Shown here: positions 7,501 through 16,520 of the stretch, one piece after another
How positions within the stretch are numbered: position 1 is the stretch's first letter
Layout: every line of letters begins with the position of its first letter
From: Desulfosporosinus sp. BRH_c37
GTDB lineage: Bacteria > Bacillota > Desulfitobacteriia > Desulfitobacteriales > Desulfitobacteriaceae
Direction of reading: 5' to 3'
Length of the DNA: 37,469 nt
Assembly (NCBI GenBank): GCA_001516045.1
Contig: LOEW01000102.1
Location: 1 to 37,469 of the forward strand
Translations under genes and position numbers: made by a program
Notes under the pieces: model-generated
What the model was told of the DNA's origin: nothing
Seen by the model: only the letters and a program-made list of their open reading frames with translations
The model's database searches: none

Positions 7501-8496
7501 GAAAATTTAATTGCGCCGTTGATCATACTTTTTCTAGGGTTTGTTGTCTTAAGTGTGATTTTTTCCTTTATCCCTGTGGGTCTTTGGATTTCTGCATTAG
7601 CAGCAGGGGTTAATGTCGGAATTTTTAACTTAGTTGGTATGCGTTTACGCCGAGTAGTTCCGTCAAAAATCGTAAATCCTTTGATTAAGGGACATAAAGC
7701 AGGTTTGCCGATTACGACAGACCAGCTTGAAGCCCACTATCTGGCGGGCGGGAATGTTGATAGGGTCGTTAATGCCCTGATCGCCGCTGAACGTGCAGCT
7801 ATTCCACTTCAGTTTGAACGGGCTGCAGCCATTGATTTGGCAGGCCGAGATGTCCTTCAAGCAGTCCAAATGTCGGTTAACCCGAAAGTTATTGAGACTC
7901 CGGTAGTTTCGGCCGTGGCACAAAACGGAATTGAGCTAAGGGTTAAAGCCAAGGTCACTGTACGAGCCAATATTGATCGACTTGTCGGTGGTGCCGGTGA
8001 AGAAACAGTTATTGCCCGCGTGGGGGAAGGAATTGTCACAAGTATTGGGTCTTCAGTATCCCATAAAGCTGTCTTGGAAAAGCCGGAGTTGATTTCTCAA
8101 ACGGTGTTAGCCAAAGGGCTAGATGCGGGGACTGCGTTCGAAATCTTATCCATTGATATGGCGGATGTTGATGTCGGTAAAAACATTGGAGCTCAGCTTC
8201 AGATGGACCAAGCTGAAGCGGATAAACGTATTGCCCAGGCTAAAGCAGAAGAACGGCGCGCGATGGCCGTTGCGAAAGAACAAGAAATGAAAGCATCGGT
8301 TCAAGAGATGCGAGCCAAGGTCGTCGAAGCGGAAGCAGAAGTACCAAGGGCAATGGCCCAGGCTTTGCGTGAAGGGAAACTGGGTGTTATGGATTATTAC
8401 AACATGCAAAATATTATTTCGGACACTCAGATGAGAGGCAACATTGCTCAGACGGGTAAAACGGAATCAAGCAATGATAGCCTAATGAAGAAGTAG
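7498..8496 (+). CDS. floA: Flotillin-like protein FloA
   Basis: 332 residues, the usual FloA length, and close to Bacillus FloA (YqfA) along its whole length: a membrane-inserted N-terminus (residues 5-30, [23 protein letters not shown]), then [97 protein letters not shown], and the long charged coiled coil [26 protein letters not shown]...[17 protein letters not shown]. FloA scaffolds membrane microdomains on the inner face. It lies between nfeD and a small membrane protein gene. Translation start is certain because of the upstream in-frame stop; initiation appears to use a hairpin-bridged ribosome site. Confidence 0.96.
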   Translation: MENLIAPLIILFLGFVVLSVIFSFIPVGLWISALAAGVNVGIFNLVGMRLRRVVPSKIVNPLIKGHKAGLPITTDQLEAHYLAGGNVDRVVNALIAAERAAIPLQFERAAAIDLAGRDVLQAVQMSVNPKVIETPVVSAVAQNGIELRVKAKVTVRANIDRLVGGAGEETVIARVGEGIVTSIGSSVSHKAVLEKPELISQTVLAKGLDAGTAFEILSIDMADVDVGKNIGAQLQMDQAEADKRIAQAKAEERRAMAVAKEQEMKASVQEMRAKVVEAEAEVPRAMAQALREGKLGVMDYYNMQNIISDTQMRGNIAQTGKTESSNDSLMKK

Positions 8497-8504
8497 GTGG
8501 TATC

Positions 8505-9047
8505 ATGTCGTTCTTTACGGTTCTAATTATTATTTGGGTTATTTACCAGTTGATTGTCTCAGTTATTAAAAAGCAGGGCACACGACAAATGCCAGGAAAG
8601 CTCTCTGATACATTTAAACTGCCGAATAGCCGCAACATAATGGATGTATTCCAAGGAACAACCCGCGGAACATGGAGAGAACAGCTAAAACAAGCCTTGG
8701 AAAATGGCCCTTACCAAGCGGGAACGCTGAATTCGGCTAAACCTAAAGATTCTGTGGATACTAAGGATTATTATATTGAAACTGAAGGGACCCAAGGAAT
8801 GGAGGGGACCCAAGGTGTCGAAGGAACCCAAGGAATCGAAGGTACCAGTGAATACGTAGGAATTCTTGGACTAGAGGCATATAAGAACGCTGAAGAGACT
8901 CCTAGTGAGGAAATGGCCAATAATTCCTCAGGTTTAAGTGGTCTTCAGCTATCTTTAACGGAAAGAGAACTCGTCCAAGGGGTTATGTGGGCGGAAATTT
9001 TAGGAAAACCTAGAGCTATGCGTCCATTTAGAGGACCTCGAACTTAG
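8505..9047 (+). CDS. Small membrane protein with EGTQG repeats, unknown function
   Basis: 180 residues with one N-terminal transmembrane helix (residues 3-21, FFTVLIIIWVIYQLIVSVI) and a soluble tail. Residues 94-114 hold four EGTQG(M/V/I) repeats encoded by imperfect 18-base DNA repeats (about 8785-8845). No family recognised. It follows floA by 8 bases, shares the operon, and is followed by a strong terminator, so it is probably a FloA/NfeD accessory membrane protein; Bacillus has a small gene (yqfB) at the same place, but I see no similarity. The C-terminal part (GLQLSLTERELVQGVMWAEILGKPRAMRPF) looks conserved-like and basic. Confidence 0.75.
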   Translation: MSFFTVLIIIWVIYQLIVSVIKKQGTRQMPGKLSDTFKLPNSRNIMDVFQGTTRGTWREQLKQALENGPYQAGTLNSAKPKDSVDTKDYYIETEGTQGMEGTQGVEGTQGIEGTSEYVGILGLEAYKNAEETPSEEMANNSSGLSGLQLSLTERELVQGVMWAEILGKPRAMRPFRGPRT

Positions 9048-9055
9048 TTAAATGT

Positions 9056-9102
9056 ACCCTATAGAGTAGACGGTTAAAAAAGTCTACCCTATAGGGTTTC
9101 TT
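9056..9102 (+). terminator. Terminator of the floA operon
   Basis: ACCCTATAG-A-GTAGAC pairs with GTCTAC-C-CTATAGGGT, a 16-bp stem with one mismatch, followed by TTTCTTTG. From here to 9317 I see only AT-rich sequence and possibly a weak promoter (TTGGGT, 18 bp, TATAAG) before the next gene. Confidence 0.85.
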
Positions 9103-9317
9103 TGTTATTATGAAAAATAATCATTTAAAGAGAATGGAAATAATTGGGGAAGAGGAGGATGCTAATAATTGCATATTTAACCTAAGCTTAAAGTTTTATT
9201 CATACTGCCTTAATAATCCAAGGATATAATTAGTGTCAGAAAGCTAATAAAAGCGTTGGGTCCGACAAGATTCATTTTCTATAAGTGAACGCCTGTTGAT
9301 TAAAGAGGAGGCTGGAC

Positions 9318-9539
9318 ATGACCCCGCAATATAAATATTCTTTATTGAATACTAAAGAGGCAACCTACTATCTGGAAGTATCGAGTTTTAAATTTAAAAA
9401 GCTCATTAAGGAAGGGTATCTAAATCCGCAAATTTGGACTATTCGCAGTGGAAAAGAGGTACATTTCTTTGACCCGATGGAGTTAACTAAAGTTAAGAAG
9501 ATGTTGATTAAGGAAGGGTATCATTACCAACACGCGTAA
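9318..9539 (+). CDS. Small helix-turn-helix-like protein, unknown
   Basis: 73 residues, ATG with GAGGAGG about 7 bases before it. The sequence (LLNTKEATYYLEVSSFKFKKLIKEGYL, VHFFDPMELTKVKKMLIKEG) has the pattern of a MerR/excisionase-like helix-turn-helix: 'T-KEA--YL-VS---F--L--EG' then a DNA-contact strand and a second helix. No partner gene is adjacent. Target and role cannot be inferred; it could be a remnant or a small regulator. Confidence 0.55.
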   Translation: MTPQYKYSLLNTKEATYYLEVSSFKFKKLIKEGYLNPQIWTIRSGKEVHFFDPMELTKVKKMLIKEGYHYQHA

Positions 9540-9653
9540 GCGTGATGCTTATTATTGGGACTGGGTCGGTGAATATGGCGATGCCCTTATTTTAAGCCCT
9601 AGAGTATTCTGGGGCTTTTGTAGAGGTATGGATCGGAGCAGGGAAAGGTGAAC

Positions 9654-9772
9654 AGTGAACTCGTTCAGCTATAGCTGAACATCGGAGCTTCAGATGGGGA
9701 TTCTACCCCACCTGAAGTGGAGACCGGGGGAACGCCCACTTGTAGAAGTGGAAGTCTTACGATTTGGATAAA
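9654..9772. repeat. Hairpin element copy D
   Basis: About 119 bp: AGTGAACTCGTTCAGC-TATA-GCTGAAC end, interior CTTCAGATGGGG...CCCCACCTGAAG hairpin, CCACTT-GTAG-AAGTGG hairpin and CTTACGATTTGGATAAAC end. Same orientation as copy C, with a different interior, which shows the ends, not the middle, define the family. Confidence 0.65.
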
Positions 9773-9785
9773 CTTTTGGAAAACA

Positions 9786-9811
9786 CAAAAAAAACCCCTC
9801 GCTAGGAGGGG
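9786..9811 (-). terminator. Minus-strand intrinsic terminator without a gene
   Basis: CCCCTC-GCTAG-GAGGGG preceded on the plus strand by eight A residues reads on the minus strand as a GC stem followed by TTTTTTTT. No minus-strand coding frame lies upstream of it (9812-10028), so it may end a short non-coding RNA or be a leftover. Confidence 0.6.
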
Positions 9812-9955
9812 CGAGAAGAAGGAAAAGGTATTAGAAAAAAAAGAGCTTATGTAAACCGCTAAACTAGCGAATTGTTATTGTCTTACTAAAGTTAGTATAA
9901 ACCATATTTGTTACCCTTCCATGAACTTTGTGTAAAGATTACGTTAAATATTATT

Positions 9956-9992
9956 ATGTCATATTGACGTTCAACGATATGACATTTATAAT
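9956..9992 (+). promoter_or_regulatory. arsR promoter with overlapping operator palindrome
   Basis: TTGACG (9964-9969), 17 bp, TATAAT (9987-9992). ATGTCATAT (9956-9964) and ATATGACAT (9977-9985) form a perfect 9-bp inverted repeat with a 12-bp centre that overlaps the -35 and spacer, the place where an ArsR dimer would block polymerase. A further CGATAT...ATATCG pair extends past the -10. Confidence 0.8.
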
Positions 9993-10028
9993 ACGACATA
10001 TCGATGAAAATAGATTTGAGGTGCCCAG

Positions 10029-10346
10029 ATGGAGAATAAATATGAATGCAACGCCAAAGTGTTTAAAGCACTTAGCGATCCCAATCGGCTGAAGATCATT
10101 GAAATGTTACAAAGCAGAGAGAGGTGTGCCTGTGAACTTTTAGAAGAAATGAATATAGTACAATCCACCTTATCGCACCACATGAAGATATTATGTGATT
10201 CAGGACTTGTTAACAGTCGCCCTTGTGGGAAATGGATGTATTATTCATTAAGCAAAGAAGTTTGCGAAACAGCAAAGAACTTGCTCAATGAGATTACAAT
10301 GATAAAGGATAATTACGTCGAGGGAAATATTATACTTGGATGTTGA
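10029..10346 (+). CDS. arsR: ArsR-family metalloid-sensing repressor
   Basis: 105 residues with a winged helix: KALSDPNRLKIIEMLQ, CACELLEEMNIVQSTLSHHMKILCDSGLV, RPCGKWMYYSL. C33 and C35 stand at the As(III)-binding position of the classic ELCVC motif, with extra cysteines at 7, 56, 66, 79 and 105. Such repressors leave DNA when arsenite or antimonite binds. ATG at 10029 with GAGGTGCCCAG upstream. It heads an operon with a metallophosphoesterase and the ACR3 pump, and its own promoter is covered by a palindrome, so autorepression is likely. Identification as arsenic rather than another metal sensor rests on the pump downstream. Confidence 0.92.
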   Translation: MENKYECNAKVFKALSDPNRLKIIEMLQSRERCACELLEEMNIVQSTLSHHMKILCDSGLVNSRPCGKWMYYSLSKEVCETAKNLLNEITMIKDNYVEGNIILGC

Positions 10347-10412
10347 AATTAGATTCGATTCATCTTCAGAGGGAGTTGAAGACTCCACCTGAAACAATAG
10401 GAGGAATTCGAT

Positions 10413-11129
10413 GTGAAGGTTGCAATAATATCCGATATTCACGCCAATGTCATTGCTCTAAAGGCCGTACTAAAAGATATTGAGGAACAGCAAGTTGACA
10501 GTATTTATTGTGTTGGCGATTTAGTAGGATATGCCCCGTTCCCCAACGAAGTGATTGATTTAATCAAAGAAAAGAACATTCCGACAGTCATGGGTAACTA
10601 TGACGATGGAATTGCTTATCAGCGATTTATTTGTGGTTGTGACTATAAGGATGCCGAGGCTGAGGCTTTAGGATATCAATCTATAGCGTGGACCAAGAGG
10701 CACACCTCTGAAGAGAGTAAAGAGTTTTTGAGAAATCTACCCAAAGAAATACAAGTTAATATTGCCGGTAAACGATTGCTTTTAGTTCATGGCAGCCCAA
10801 ATCGGTTAAACGAGTATGTCACAGAAGAAATTTCCGAAGACTATGCCAGTGAGCTTATTACTCTTGCTGGTACCGACATTCTGATCTGTGGTCATACCCA
10901 TCTTCCCTTTACCATGGTCTTGAAGGATAAATTGCTCATTAACGTAGGTAGCGTCGGAAAACCAAAGCATGGAGACCCTCATGCATTATATGCACTGATA
11001 TCTGTTGAAAGAGACGTTAAGGTTGATTTTCGAAAAGTACCGTATGATTATGAGGCAATGGCAATGGCAATTGAGGCCTCTGAGTTACCGAATGAGTTCG
11101 CCCAAATAATTCGGACAGGGAAATATTAA
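10413..11129 (+). CDS. Calcineurin-like metallophosphoesterase in the arsenic operon
   Basis: 238 residues with all metal-binding blocks of the YfcE/MJ0936-like class: SDIHAN (D8, H10), VGDLVGYAP (GD), GNYDDG (GNxD), LLVHGSP (H), ICGHTHLPF (GHTH) and a final NVGSVGKPK. It should be a cytosolic two-metal phosphodiesterase or phosphatase. GTG start at 10413 with AGGAGG about 7 bases upstream. It sits 66 bases after arsR and 27 before acr3, so it is almost surely co-expressed with arsenic efflux. Natural substrate unknown; it could repair or hydrolyse arsenate or phosphate esters, but that is speculation. Confidence 0.88.
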   Translation: MKVAIISDIHANVIALKAVLKDIEEQQVDSIYCVGDLVGYAPFPNEVIDLIKEKNIPTVMGNYDDGIAYQRFICGCDYKDAEAEALGYQSIAWTKRHTSEESKEFLRNLPKEIQVNIAGKRLLLVHGSPNRLNEYVTEEISEDYASELITLAGTDILICGHTHLPFTMVLKDKLLINVGSVGKPKHGDPHALYALISVERDVKVDFRKVPYDYEAMAMAIEASELPNEFAQIIRTGKY

Positions 11130-11156
11130 GGATTATAGATTATAGGAGGCTAAACA

Positions 11157-12233
11157 ATGAATAAGACGTTACCTCAACGCAGTAAGCTTTCAACTTTAGA
11201 TCGATTTCTCACTTTGTGGATTTTTTTAGCAATGGTAGTCGGTGTAGGTGTAGGGTATGTATTTCCAGGCACGTCAGATTTTATTAACCAATTTCAAGTG
11301 GGGACGACCAATATTCTGATTGCCATTGGCCTAATCGTGATGATGTATCCACCGTTAGCAAAAGTAAAATATGAGGAAATCGGACGGGTCTTTAGAAATG
11401 GCAAAGTCATGACCTTATCGTTAATTCAAAACTGGATTATCGGGCCGATTTTAATGTTTGGTCTTGCTGTAGTTTTTTTGCATAATTACCCAGAGTATAT
11501 GGCAGGACTCATTATGATTGGCCTGGCCCGTTGTATTGCCATGGTCATTCTCTGGAATAGTCTGGCTAAAGGAGACTCAGAGTATGCTGCGGCGTTGGTT
11601 GCTTTGAATTCTGTTTTTCAGGTTATCTTCTATTCAATCTATGCCTATATCTTTCTTACCATCTTACCAAGCTGGCTCGGTCTCGCTCTGAATATTAACG
11701 TTGACATTAGTATTTGGGAGATCGCCCAAAGTGTGCTTATTTATTTGGGAATTCCTTTTTTTGCTGGGATGCTGACGCGCTTCATTCTTTTGCCTATGAA
11801 AGGAAAAGAGTGGTACGAGAAAAAATTTATCCCCAAGATTAGCCCACTCGCCTTAATCGCCTTGCTCTTTACAATTATTATCATGTTCTCGCTCAAAGGC
11901 CAGACGATTGTTCATGTACCATTGGATGTCGTAAGAATTGCGATACCGTTGTTGATCTACTTTACAATTATGTATTTTGTCTCCTTCTATATGGCTTGGC
12001 GACAAGGACTTCCCTATGGTCAAACTGTTACCTTAGCGTTTACGGCAGCGAGCAATAACTTTGAACTGGCCATTGCTGTTGCTGTCGCGGTGTTTGGAAT
12101 TAACTCCGGAGCCGCGTTCGCAGCAGTCATCGGCCCGCTCATCGAAGTGCCTGTAATGATCGCCTTAGTTAATCTCAGTTTGTTCTTTGGGAAGAAGTAT
12201 TTTAACAAAAAGGGAATGCCGATTAGAGGATAG
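11157..12233 (+). CDS. acr3: ACR3-family arsenite efflux permease
   Basis: 358 residues with ten predicted membrane helices. The ACR3 marks are visible: [21 protein letters not shown] at the N-terminus, the conserved cysteine C126 in GLARCIAMV, and E303 in [13 protein letters not shown], both important for arsenite transport in studied members. It exports As(OH)3 across the cell membrane by proton exchange. A good ribosome site (AGGAGG) precedes ATG 11157. It ends the arsR-phosphoesterase-acr3 operon; no arsenate reductase is present. The gene converges with the chemoreceptor gene, stop codons only 9 bases apart, and no terminator is visible between them. Confidence 0.96.
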   Translation: MNKTLPQRSKLSTLDRFLTLWIFLAMVVGVGVGYVFPGTSDFINQFQVGTTNILIAIGLIVMMYPPLAKVKYEEIGRVFRNGKVMTLSLIQNWIIGPILMFGLAVVFLHNYPEYMAGLIMIGLARCIAMVILWNSLAKGDSEYAAALVALNSVFQVIFYSIYAYIFLTILPSWLGLALNINVDISIWEIAQSVLIYLGIPFFAGMLTRFILLPMKGKEWYEKKFIPKISPLALIALLFTIIIMFSLKGQTIVHVPLDVVRIAIPLLIYFTIMYFVSFYMAWRQGLPYGQTVTLAFTAASNNFELAIAVAVAVFGINSGAAFAAVIGPLIEVPVMIALVNLSLFFGKKYFNKKGMPIRG

Positions 12234-12242
12234 CATAGACTT

Positions 12243-14003
12243 TTAGATCCTAAAATTGCTAACTTCAGCTTGTAAGTCCTGGGCCAAGTCTGTCAGACTC
12301 TGACAAGACAAGTTAATCTGATCGATTGTAGCAGTAAATTCTTCGATTCCTGCAGAGGCATCGGCTGCCTGATTAGCCGTAACCTGGCTAACTGCTCCGA
12401 TATGCTGAACCCCTGAGACAATTTGCTGGCTGCCGCCCGCCATTTGCTGTATGGAAGAGGCAATTCCACCTACTTGACCGGAAACCTCATTAACCATATT
12501 CAAGATATCATTCAGGCCATAACCGACTGTGTTCACTACTTTAATTCCATCGTTGACGTGAACCTCTTCTGCGTCCATAGCAACGATAGCATGAGCGATG
12601 TTATCCTTGTTTACTACCACCAAAGCGGTGATTTGCCCAGTTGCTACTTTGGCCTTTTCTGCCAACTTACGAACCTCTTCAGCTACTACGGAGAAGCCAC
12701 GCCCGTGCTCACCAGCTCGGGCAGCTTCAATAGCGGCATTTAAGGCCAGAAGATTTGTTTGTTCGGTGATACCGGTTATTAATCGAGCAATGTCTGCTAT
12801 TTGTTCAGAGCTATCCGCTAGCGAAGTAATTGTCCCCTTGACAACTTGAGTACCTCGGCTGATATTGGCCATTTGTTCTACGGCCTGGCTGAGAGCTCTT
12901 TGCCCCTTTTCGGTAGTAATAGCCGTTTTTGTGGTGAGGGCGGTGACTCGCTGGCCAGCCTCGGCTATTATTTGAATGTTAGCGTTTATTTGTTCTATAG
13001 CTGCCACGGTCTCGCTGACTGCACCGGCTTGTTTTTCCGTACCGTCTGCCACCTCGGCGACGGCCACAGTGATTTGGCCGGAGGCTTTCGAACCTTGTTC
13101 AGTAATATCTAAGAGTTGCTGAGCTGAGGCAGCTACGTTCGTCGATGATTCAGAAACTTGTCTCACTAAGCCCAATAGGCTATCCATCATTAGATTAAAA
13201 GCTTGTGCTAGTTGTCCCACTTCATCCTTGGAGTTGGCTTTAATCTTAGTCACCCTAAGATTCCCGTCGGCAAGCTCTTGTACATTCGCTAGCATTATTT
13301 GTAAAGGTTTGGCGATGGCTCGGGCCACTAGTGCCCCAATCATAAATGCCAGAACTGCGACAGCAAGTGGGAATTCCAGCAGCAATTTTCCGATACGGAC
13401 GGAATTAAGAATTTCGCGTAAAATGGTACTTTTCGCTTTCTGAGTACTAAAGTCCACAAGCTCAGAAAGCAGGGTGTTTATTTCGTCAAGGTCTTTGGTA
13501 GCGTTGTTAGAGAAGTACACATAGGCCCCTTCTTTGTTACCACTGTCCATTATAGAAACTACCTGCTGCCATTCGTCGCTATATTTTTGCAGTGCGTCTC
13601 TTACTTTCGCCAGTTTTGCTACTTCAAAGGGCTCTTTGGCAAGAGGTGAGTAGTTGTTTAGGGCTTCATTGGTTAAGCCTTTTAATACAGCTGCCTGAAT
13701 GAGTAGGTTTTGCTTCTTAGAAGTTTCAAGAGGGGCTAAGATAAGCTCTATGTTTACACTACGCATCATGCGCATATTGGCATTGGCATCATTAATTAGT
13801 TTTACAGAAATCTGAGCATTTGAAAAGGCATCATTCATGGCTACTTTGGCTTGATTATAATAATAATACCCCATAAAACTTAAACTGAGCATGAAGACTA
13901 CCAGGACAAGGACTAAGGCATTAATTTTGTAGAACGTTTTCCAGTTATAAAACCAATTCAGTTTCCAATTCCAATTTAATTTTAATCTCCATTTCCATTT
14001 CAT
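12243..14003 (-). CDS. Methyl-accepting chemotaxis protein
   Basis: 586 residues: TM1 at about 29-47, an extracellular four-helix-bundle sensor (50-205), TM2 about 208-228, HAMP (229-280), and a cytoplasmic signalling coil whose tip reads [37 protein letters not shown]. It passes a signal to CheA/CheW. The first 22 residues ([20 protein letters not shown]) are an unusual Trp/Lys/Asn-rich run encoded by degenerate short repeats; GGAGGAG 8 bases before this ATG supports the start. It begins 14 bases after the stop of the GGDEF/EAL gene, so both likely share that gene's Pho-box promoter. Ligand unknown; phosphate or a starvation signal is an inference from context. Confidence 0.93.
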   Translation of the reverse strand: MKWKWRLKLNWNWKLNWFYNWKTFYKINALVLVLVVFMLSLSFMGYYYYNQAKVAMNDAFSNAQISVKLINDANANMRMMRSVNIELILAPLETSKKQNLLIQAAVLKGLTNEALNNYSPLAKEPFEVAKLAKVRDALQKYSDEWQQVVSIMDSGNKEGAYVYFSNNATKDLDEINTLLSELVDFSTQKAKSTILREILNSVRIGKLLLEFPLAVAVLAFMIGALVARAIAKPLQIMLANVQELADGNLRVTKIKANSKDEVGQLAQAFNLMMDSLLGLVRQVSESSTNVAASAQQLLDITEQGSKASGQITVAVAEVADGTEKQAGAVSETVAAIEQINANIQIIAEAGQRVTALTTKTAITTEKGQRALSQAVEQMANISRGTQVVKGTITSLADSSEQIADIARLITGITEQTNLLALNAAIEAARAGEHGRGFSVVAEEVRKLAEKAKVATGQITALVVVNKDNIAHAIVAMDAEEVHVNDGIKVVNTVGYGLNDILNMVNEVSGQVGGIASSIQQMAGGSQQIVSGVQHIGAVSQVTANQAADASAGIEEFTATIDQINLSCQSLTDLAQDLQAEVSNFRI

Positions 14004-14017
14004 TTACATAACTCCTC

Positions 14018-16177
14018 CTATCGTAACAAAAAAGAGTTTCCTCCCAATGCCTTAACTTCTTTCTTGATTTGGGCAGCACGCTCGGAAACGAGTAGAGGTG
14101 TCCAATTTCGGTCCGTGGCGTTGATGATGAGACCAGCTAAGGACACGCTAAGGTTTTCTGTTCCGGGTAACTGCTCACAAGATTGTTCAAATTGCGTGAG
14201 GATGGTACCTGCTAGTTTGTCCAGGTCCGAGGGTGAAGAGATCATAATAAAATCGTCGCCGCCAATGTGCCCGACAAAGGTTTCCTCATTAGTGTTACAT
14301 GATTCATTCATCAAAATCTCGCCTAACATCTTGATGACTAGGTCTCCTTGTTGAAAACCATATAAGTCGTTATAAAATTTGAATTTGTTAAGATCAATAT
14401 AGATAAGGCCAAAGGGCAAACATCGTTCTAAATGGTGTTGGATCTCCTGGTCAATGCGTAGGTTCCCTGGCAACCCAGTCAGTGGGTTAGCTCCTCGGGC
14501 AATCTGGATCTGCCTCTCAGCCATAGTTTTCATTAAATTAGCCACTGAAACCATACCGATCGGCTTGCGTTGGTTAGCCACAATAATGCCGTCATAAAGC
14601 TGGGCACCTGAGCGTTGCATTGCTATGCTAGACACTACTTCCAAAGGAGTGGTGTCTTCCACTATTAGGGGATTTGTGTCCATTAAAATGGGAATTGTAC
14701 GTTCTAAATAAAGGGTGACACCGTAGCGAGTGCCAAGGGCAGCAAAAAGTCTGTCGCGTTGCATCACACCGACTAAACGGGAGTCTTCGGTTATCCCCAC
14801 CAGCCATTGTTGTTGGTGTTCACGAAAGTAAGTTTCGATGGTATTAACCAGGGTGTGAGTATTGAAGAGGGGTAAGGGTTCCACCATGGAAAGAATAGGG
14901 TTTTGTTCTATGGATTTAAGCCGACGTTTTGAATCCAAAATTTGCATAACGGCGGGATTAATGTTTTTTCGTTCAAAGGTGGGTCTTGCAACAAAGAATC
15001 CCTGTACGTAATCCACCCCTAATTGGACCACGGTGCGCATTTCCTCAGCAGTTTCCACCCCTTCTGCGATGATACGGCATCCTATACGTTTAGAAAAGGT
15101 GACAAATGTCTCCAGTAAGGCCCATTTGATAGGATCTGCATTCACTCCCTGAATTAAAGACCGGTCTACTTTAAGAAAGTCAGGATGTAGCTCCGCTACG
15201 GACTGTAAAGAGGAGTAGCCAGCACCCACATCATCTAAAGCAATTAGGTAACCTTGATTACGATAATGATCTAAAGCTTCTCGGAATGTGGAGAAATCCT
15301 CTATGGCACTCCTTTCGGTAATTTCTAGTACGACATCCGTTGGGGCTAAACCTTTTTCCCTAAGTAGTTTTCTAGTATGGCCGGAGGCAAACTCGGGGTC
15401 AATCAAGATCTGGGGGTTAATGTTAAGAAAGAGCATTTCTCTTTTTTGGGCAACATTTGAGTAGGAAGTAATGGCTTGACGCCGGCAAAGCGTTTCGATT
15501 GGATAGAGCTGCCCTATCTTTTCGGCAAACGGGAAGAGGTCATCAATATTGTTAAAACAAGTAGAACCTGGTATACGGGCCAACGCTTCAAAACCAAACA
15601 CCTCTCCGTTTCGGGTTTCAATGATCGGTTGAAAAGCGGCTTTTAGGTATGTGTCGGGTTCTTCGATTAGGTGGGTAATCTCTTCGCGTCGAGCAAAAAA
15701 TTGGGGATCCGGTTCGGATTTATTTAGGAGGAAGGCCTCTTTCACAGCCGCATACAGTAAATAATCGGCGCTTCGGCCGGCTTCATTAATACACTGGGCA
15801 AGTCCGGAACGAAGGCTTATCTTCTCGTTTACTAGTTTCCTAATTCTATGGTTAAATCTTTCTTGCATTGGGAGAACCCATTGTTCGATCACTTCCGTAA
15901 TGTTCCAATGGATGGTTTTACCCGGTACAAAATAAACAACGAAGTCGTCCCCGCCTCTGCTTTCGAAATGAGAAAACAGGTAGAGATTGCGTTGCTGTTT
16001 AATCGTATGATTAATTTCACGCTCAATCTCGTCTAGGATTTCTCTGCAGATCTTGTAACCGTATCGAAATTCCACCTCATGAAATTTAACAATATCAAGA
16101 TATAACACCCAGATCGTTTTCTGGTCCCTAAGTAGACGGTATAGCTTTTGTTGGCTCATATCTACCGACTTAAACAT
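14018..16177 (-). CDS. GGDEF-EAL-CBS-GGDEF cyclic-di-GMP signalling protein
   Basis: 719 residues from the chosen start. Domains: degenerate N-terminal GGDEF (GGDDF near 75), EAL (170-410), a CBS pair (430-555) and a C-terminal GGDEF (GGDDF near 639). The EAL part keeps its catalytic set: QPIIE, FEALAR, NINPQ, EITER, DDVGAGYSSL, KVDRSLI, EGVE and QGFF, so it should hydrolyse c-di-GMP. Both GGDEF motifs read GGDDF and the C-terminal one lacks an RxxD inhibitory site, so cyclase activity is uncertain. No membrane helix. An open frame extends to GTG 16243, but AAGGAG lies 7 bases before ATG 16177 and 16243 falls at the predicted transcription start. A Pho box (16268-16306) and TATTAT -10 precede it; a chemoreceptor gene follows. 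Confidence 0.93.
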   Translation of the reverse strand: MFKSVDMSQQKLYRLLRDQKTIWVLYLDIVKFHEVEFRYGYKICREILDEIEREINHTIKQQRNLYLFSHFESRGGDDFVVYFVPGKTIHWNITEVIEQWVLPMQERFNHRIRKLVNEKISLRSGLAQCINEAGRSADYLLYAAVKEAFLLNKSEPDPQFFARREEITHLIEEPDTYLKAAFQPIIETRNGEVFGFEALARIPGSTCFNNIDDLFPFAEKIGQLYPIETLCRRQAITSYSNVAQKREMLFLNINPQILIDPEFASGHTRKLLREKGLAPTDVVLEITERSAIEDFSTFREALDHYRNQGYLIALDDVGAGYSSLQSVAELHPDFLKVDRSLIQGVNADPIKWALLETFVTFSKRIGCRIIAEGVETAEEMRTVVQLGVDYVQGFFVARPTFERKNINPAVMQILDSKRRLKSIEQNPILSMVEPLPLFNTHTLVNTIETYFREHQQQWLVGITEDSRLVGVMQRDRLFAALGTRYGVTLYLERTIPILMDTNPLIVEDTTPLEVVSSIAMQRSGAQLYDGIIVANQRKPIGMVSVANLMKTMAERQIQIARGANPLTGLPGNLRIDQEIQHHLERCLPFGLIYIDLNKFKFYNDLYGFQQGDLVIKMLGEILMNESCNTNEETFVGHIGGDDFIMISSPSDLDKLAGTILTQFEQSCEQLPGTENLSVSLAGLIINATDRNWTPLLVSERAAQIKKEVKALGGNSFLLR

Positions 16178-16252
16178 ATGAAAACTCCTTCGCCTAACCA
16201 AAACGTGGTACATAATTTGAAGCTTACGCATCACTGAGTACACCCTTATTAC

Positions 16253-16306
16253 ATAATAATAGCTAATTGTAAAAATCTAATGAACTGGATGTAAAGTTAC
16301 TGTTAA
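16253..16306 (-). promoter_or_regulatory. Pho-box promoter of the c-di-GMP/chemoreceptor operon
   Basis: On the minus strand TTAACA (16306-16301), TTTACA (16295-16290), TTCATT (16284-16279) and TTTACA (16273-16268) are spaced exactly 11 bp apart. Nine bases later comes TATTAT (16258-16253) as the -10. This is the pattern of PhoP-activated promoters in Bacillus (TT(A/T)ACA direct repeats). The order of the four hexamers equals that before pstS and the phoP-like gene. Confidence 0.85.
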
Positions 16307-16431
16307 ATTTAACCTTTTTAAAATTAAATAAGTAGTCTTGGATCTCAATTTGAAATTTATGGCAATAACGAGGGATGAGATAAGCAATTACATATACAAT
16401 TCTTTAATAAATAACTCAAATTTAACAGAAC

Positions 16432-16485
16432 TTAATGGTCTCTTAACCTGAGAATAATGCCTCCTTTACAGTCGTGCGATAAAAT
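16432..16485 (+). promoter_or_regulatory. Pho-box promoter of the phospholipase C/glycosyltransferase operon
   Basis: TTAATG (16432), TTAACC (16443), ATAATG (16454) and TTTACA (16465) lie at exact 11-bp steps, then 9 bp, then TAAAAT (16480-16485) as -10. The hexamers are weaker matches than at pstS, but the geometry is identical. The sequence between this and the divergent Pho box (16307-16431) is AT-rich with nothing else recognised. Confidence 0.72.
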
Positions 16486-16520
16486 CATCATAAGTATAAA
16501 GGAGAGGTGTTGACTCGGAT

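Noticed and set aside
16178..16243. GTG 16243 as start of the GGDEF/EAL gene
   Set aside because: It lies at the predicted transcription start of the Pho-box promoter; ATG 16177 has AAGGAG 7 bases upstream.
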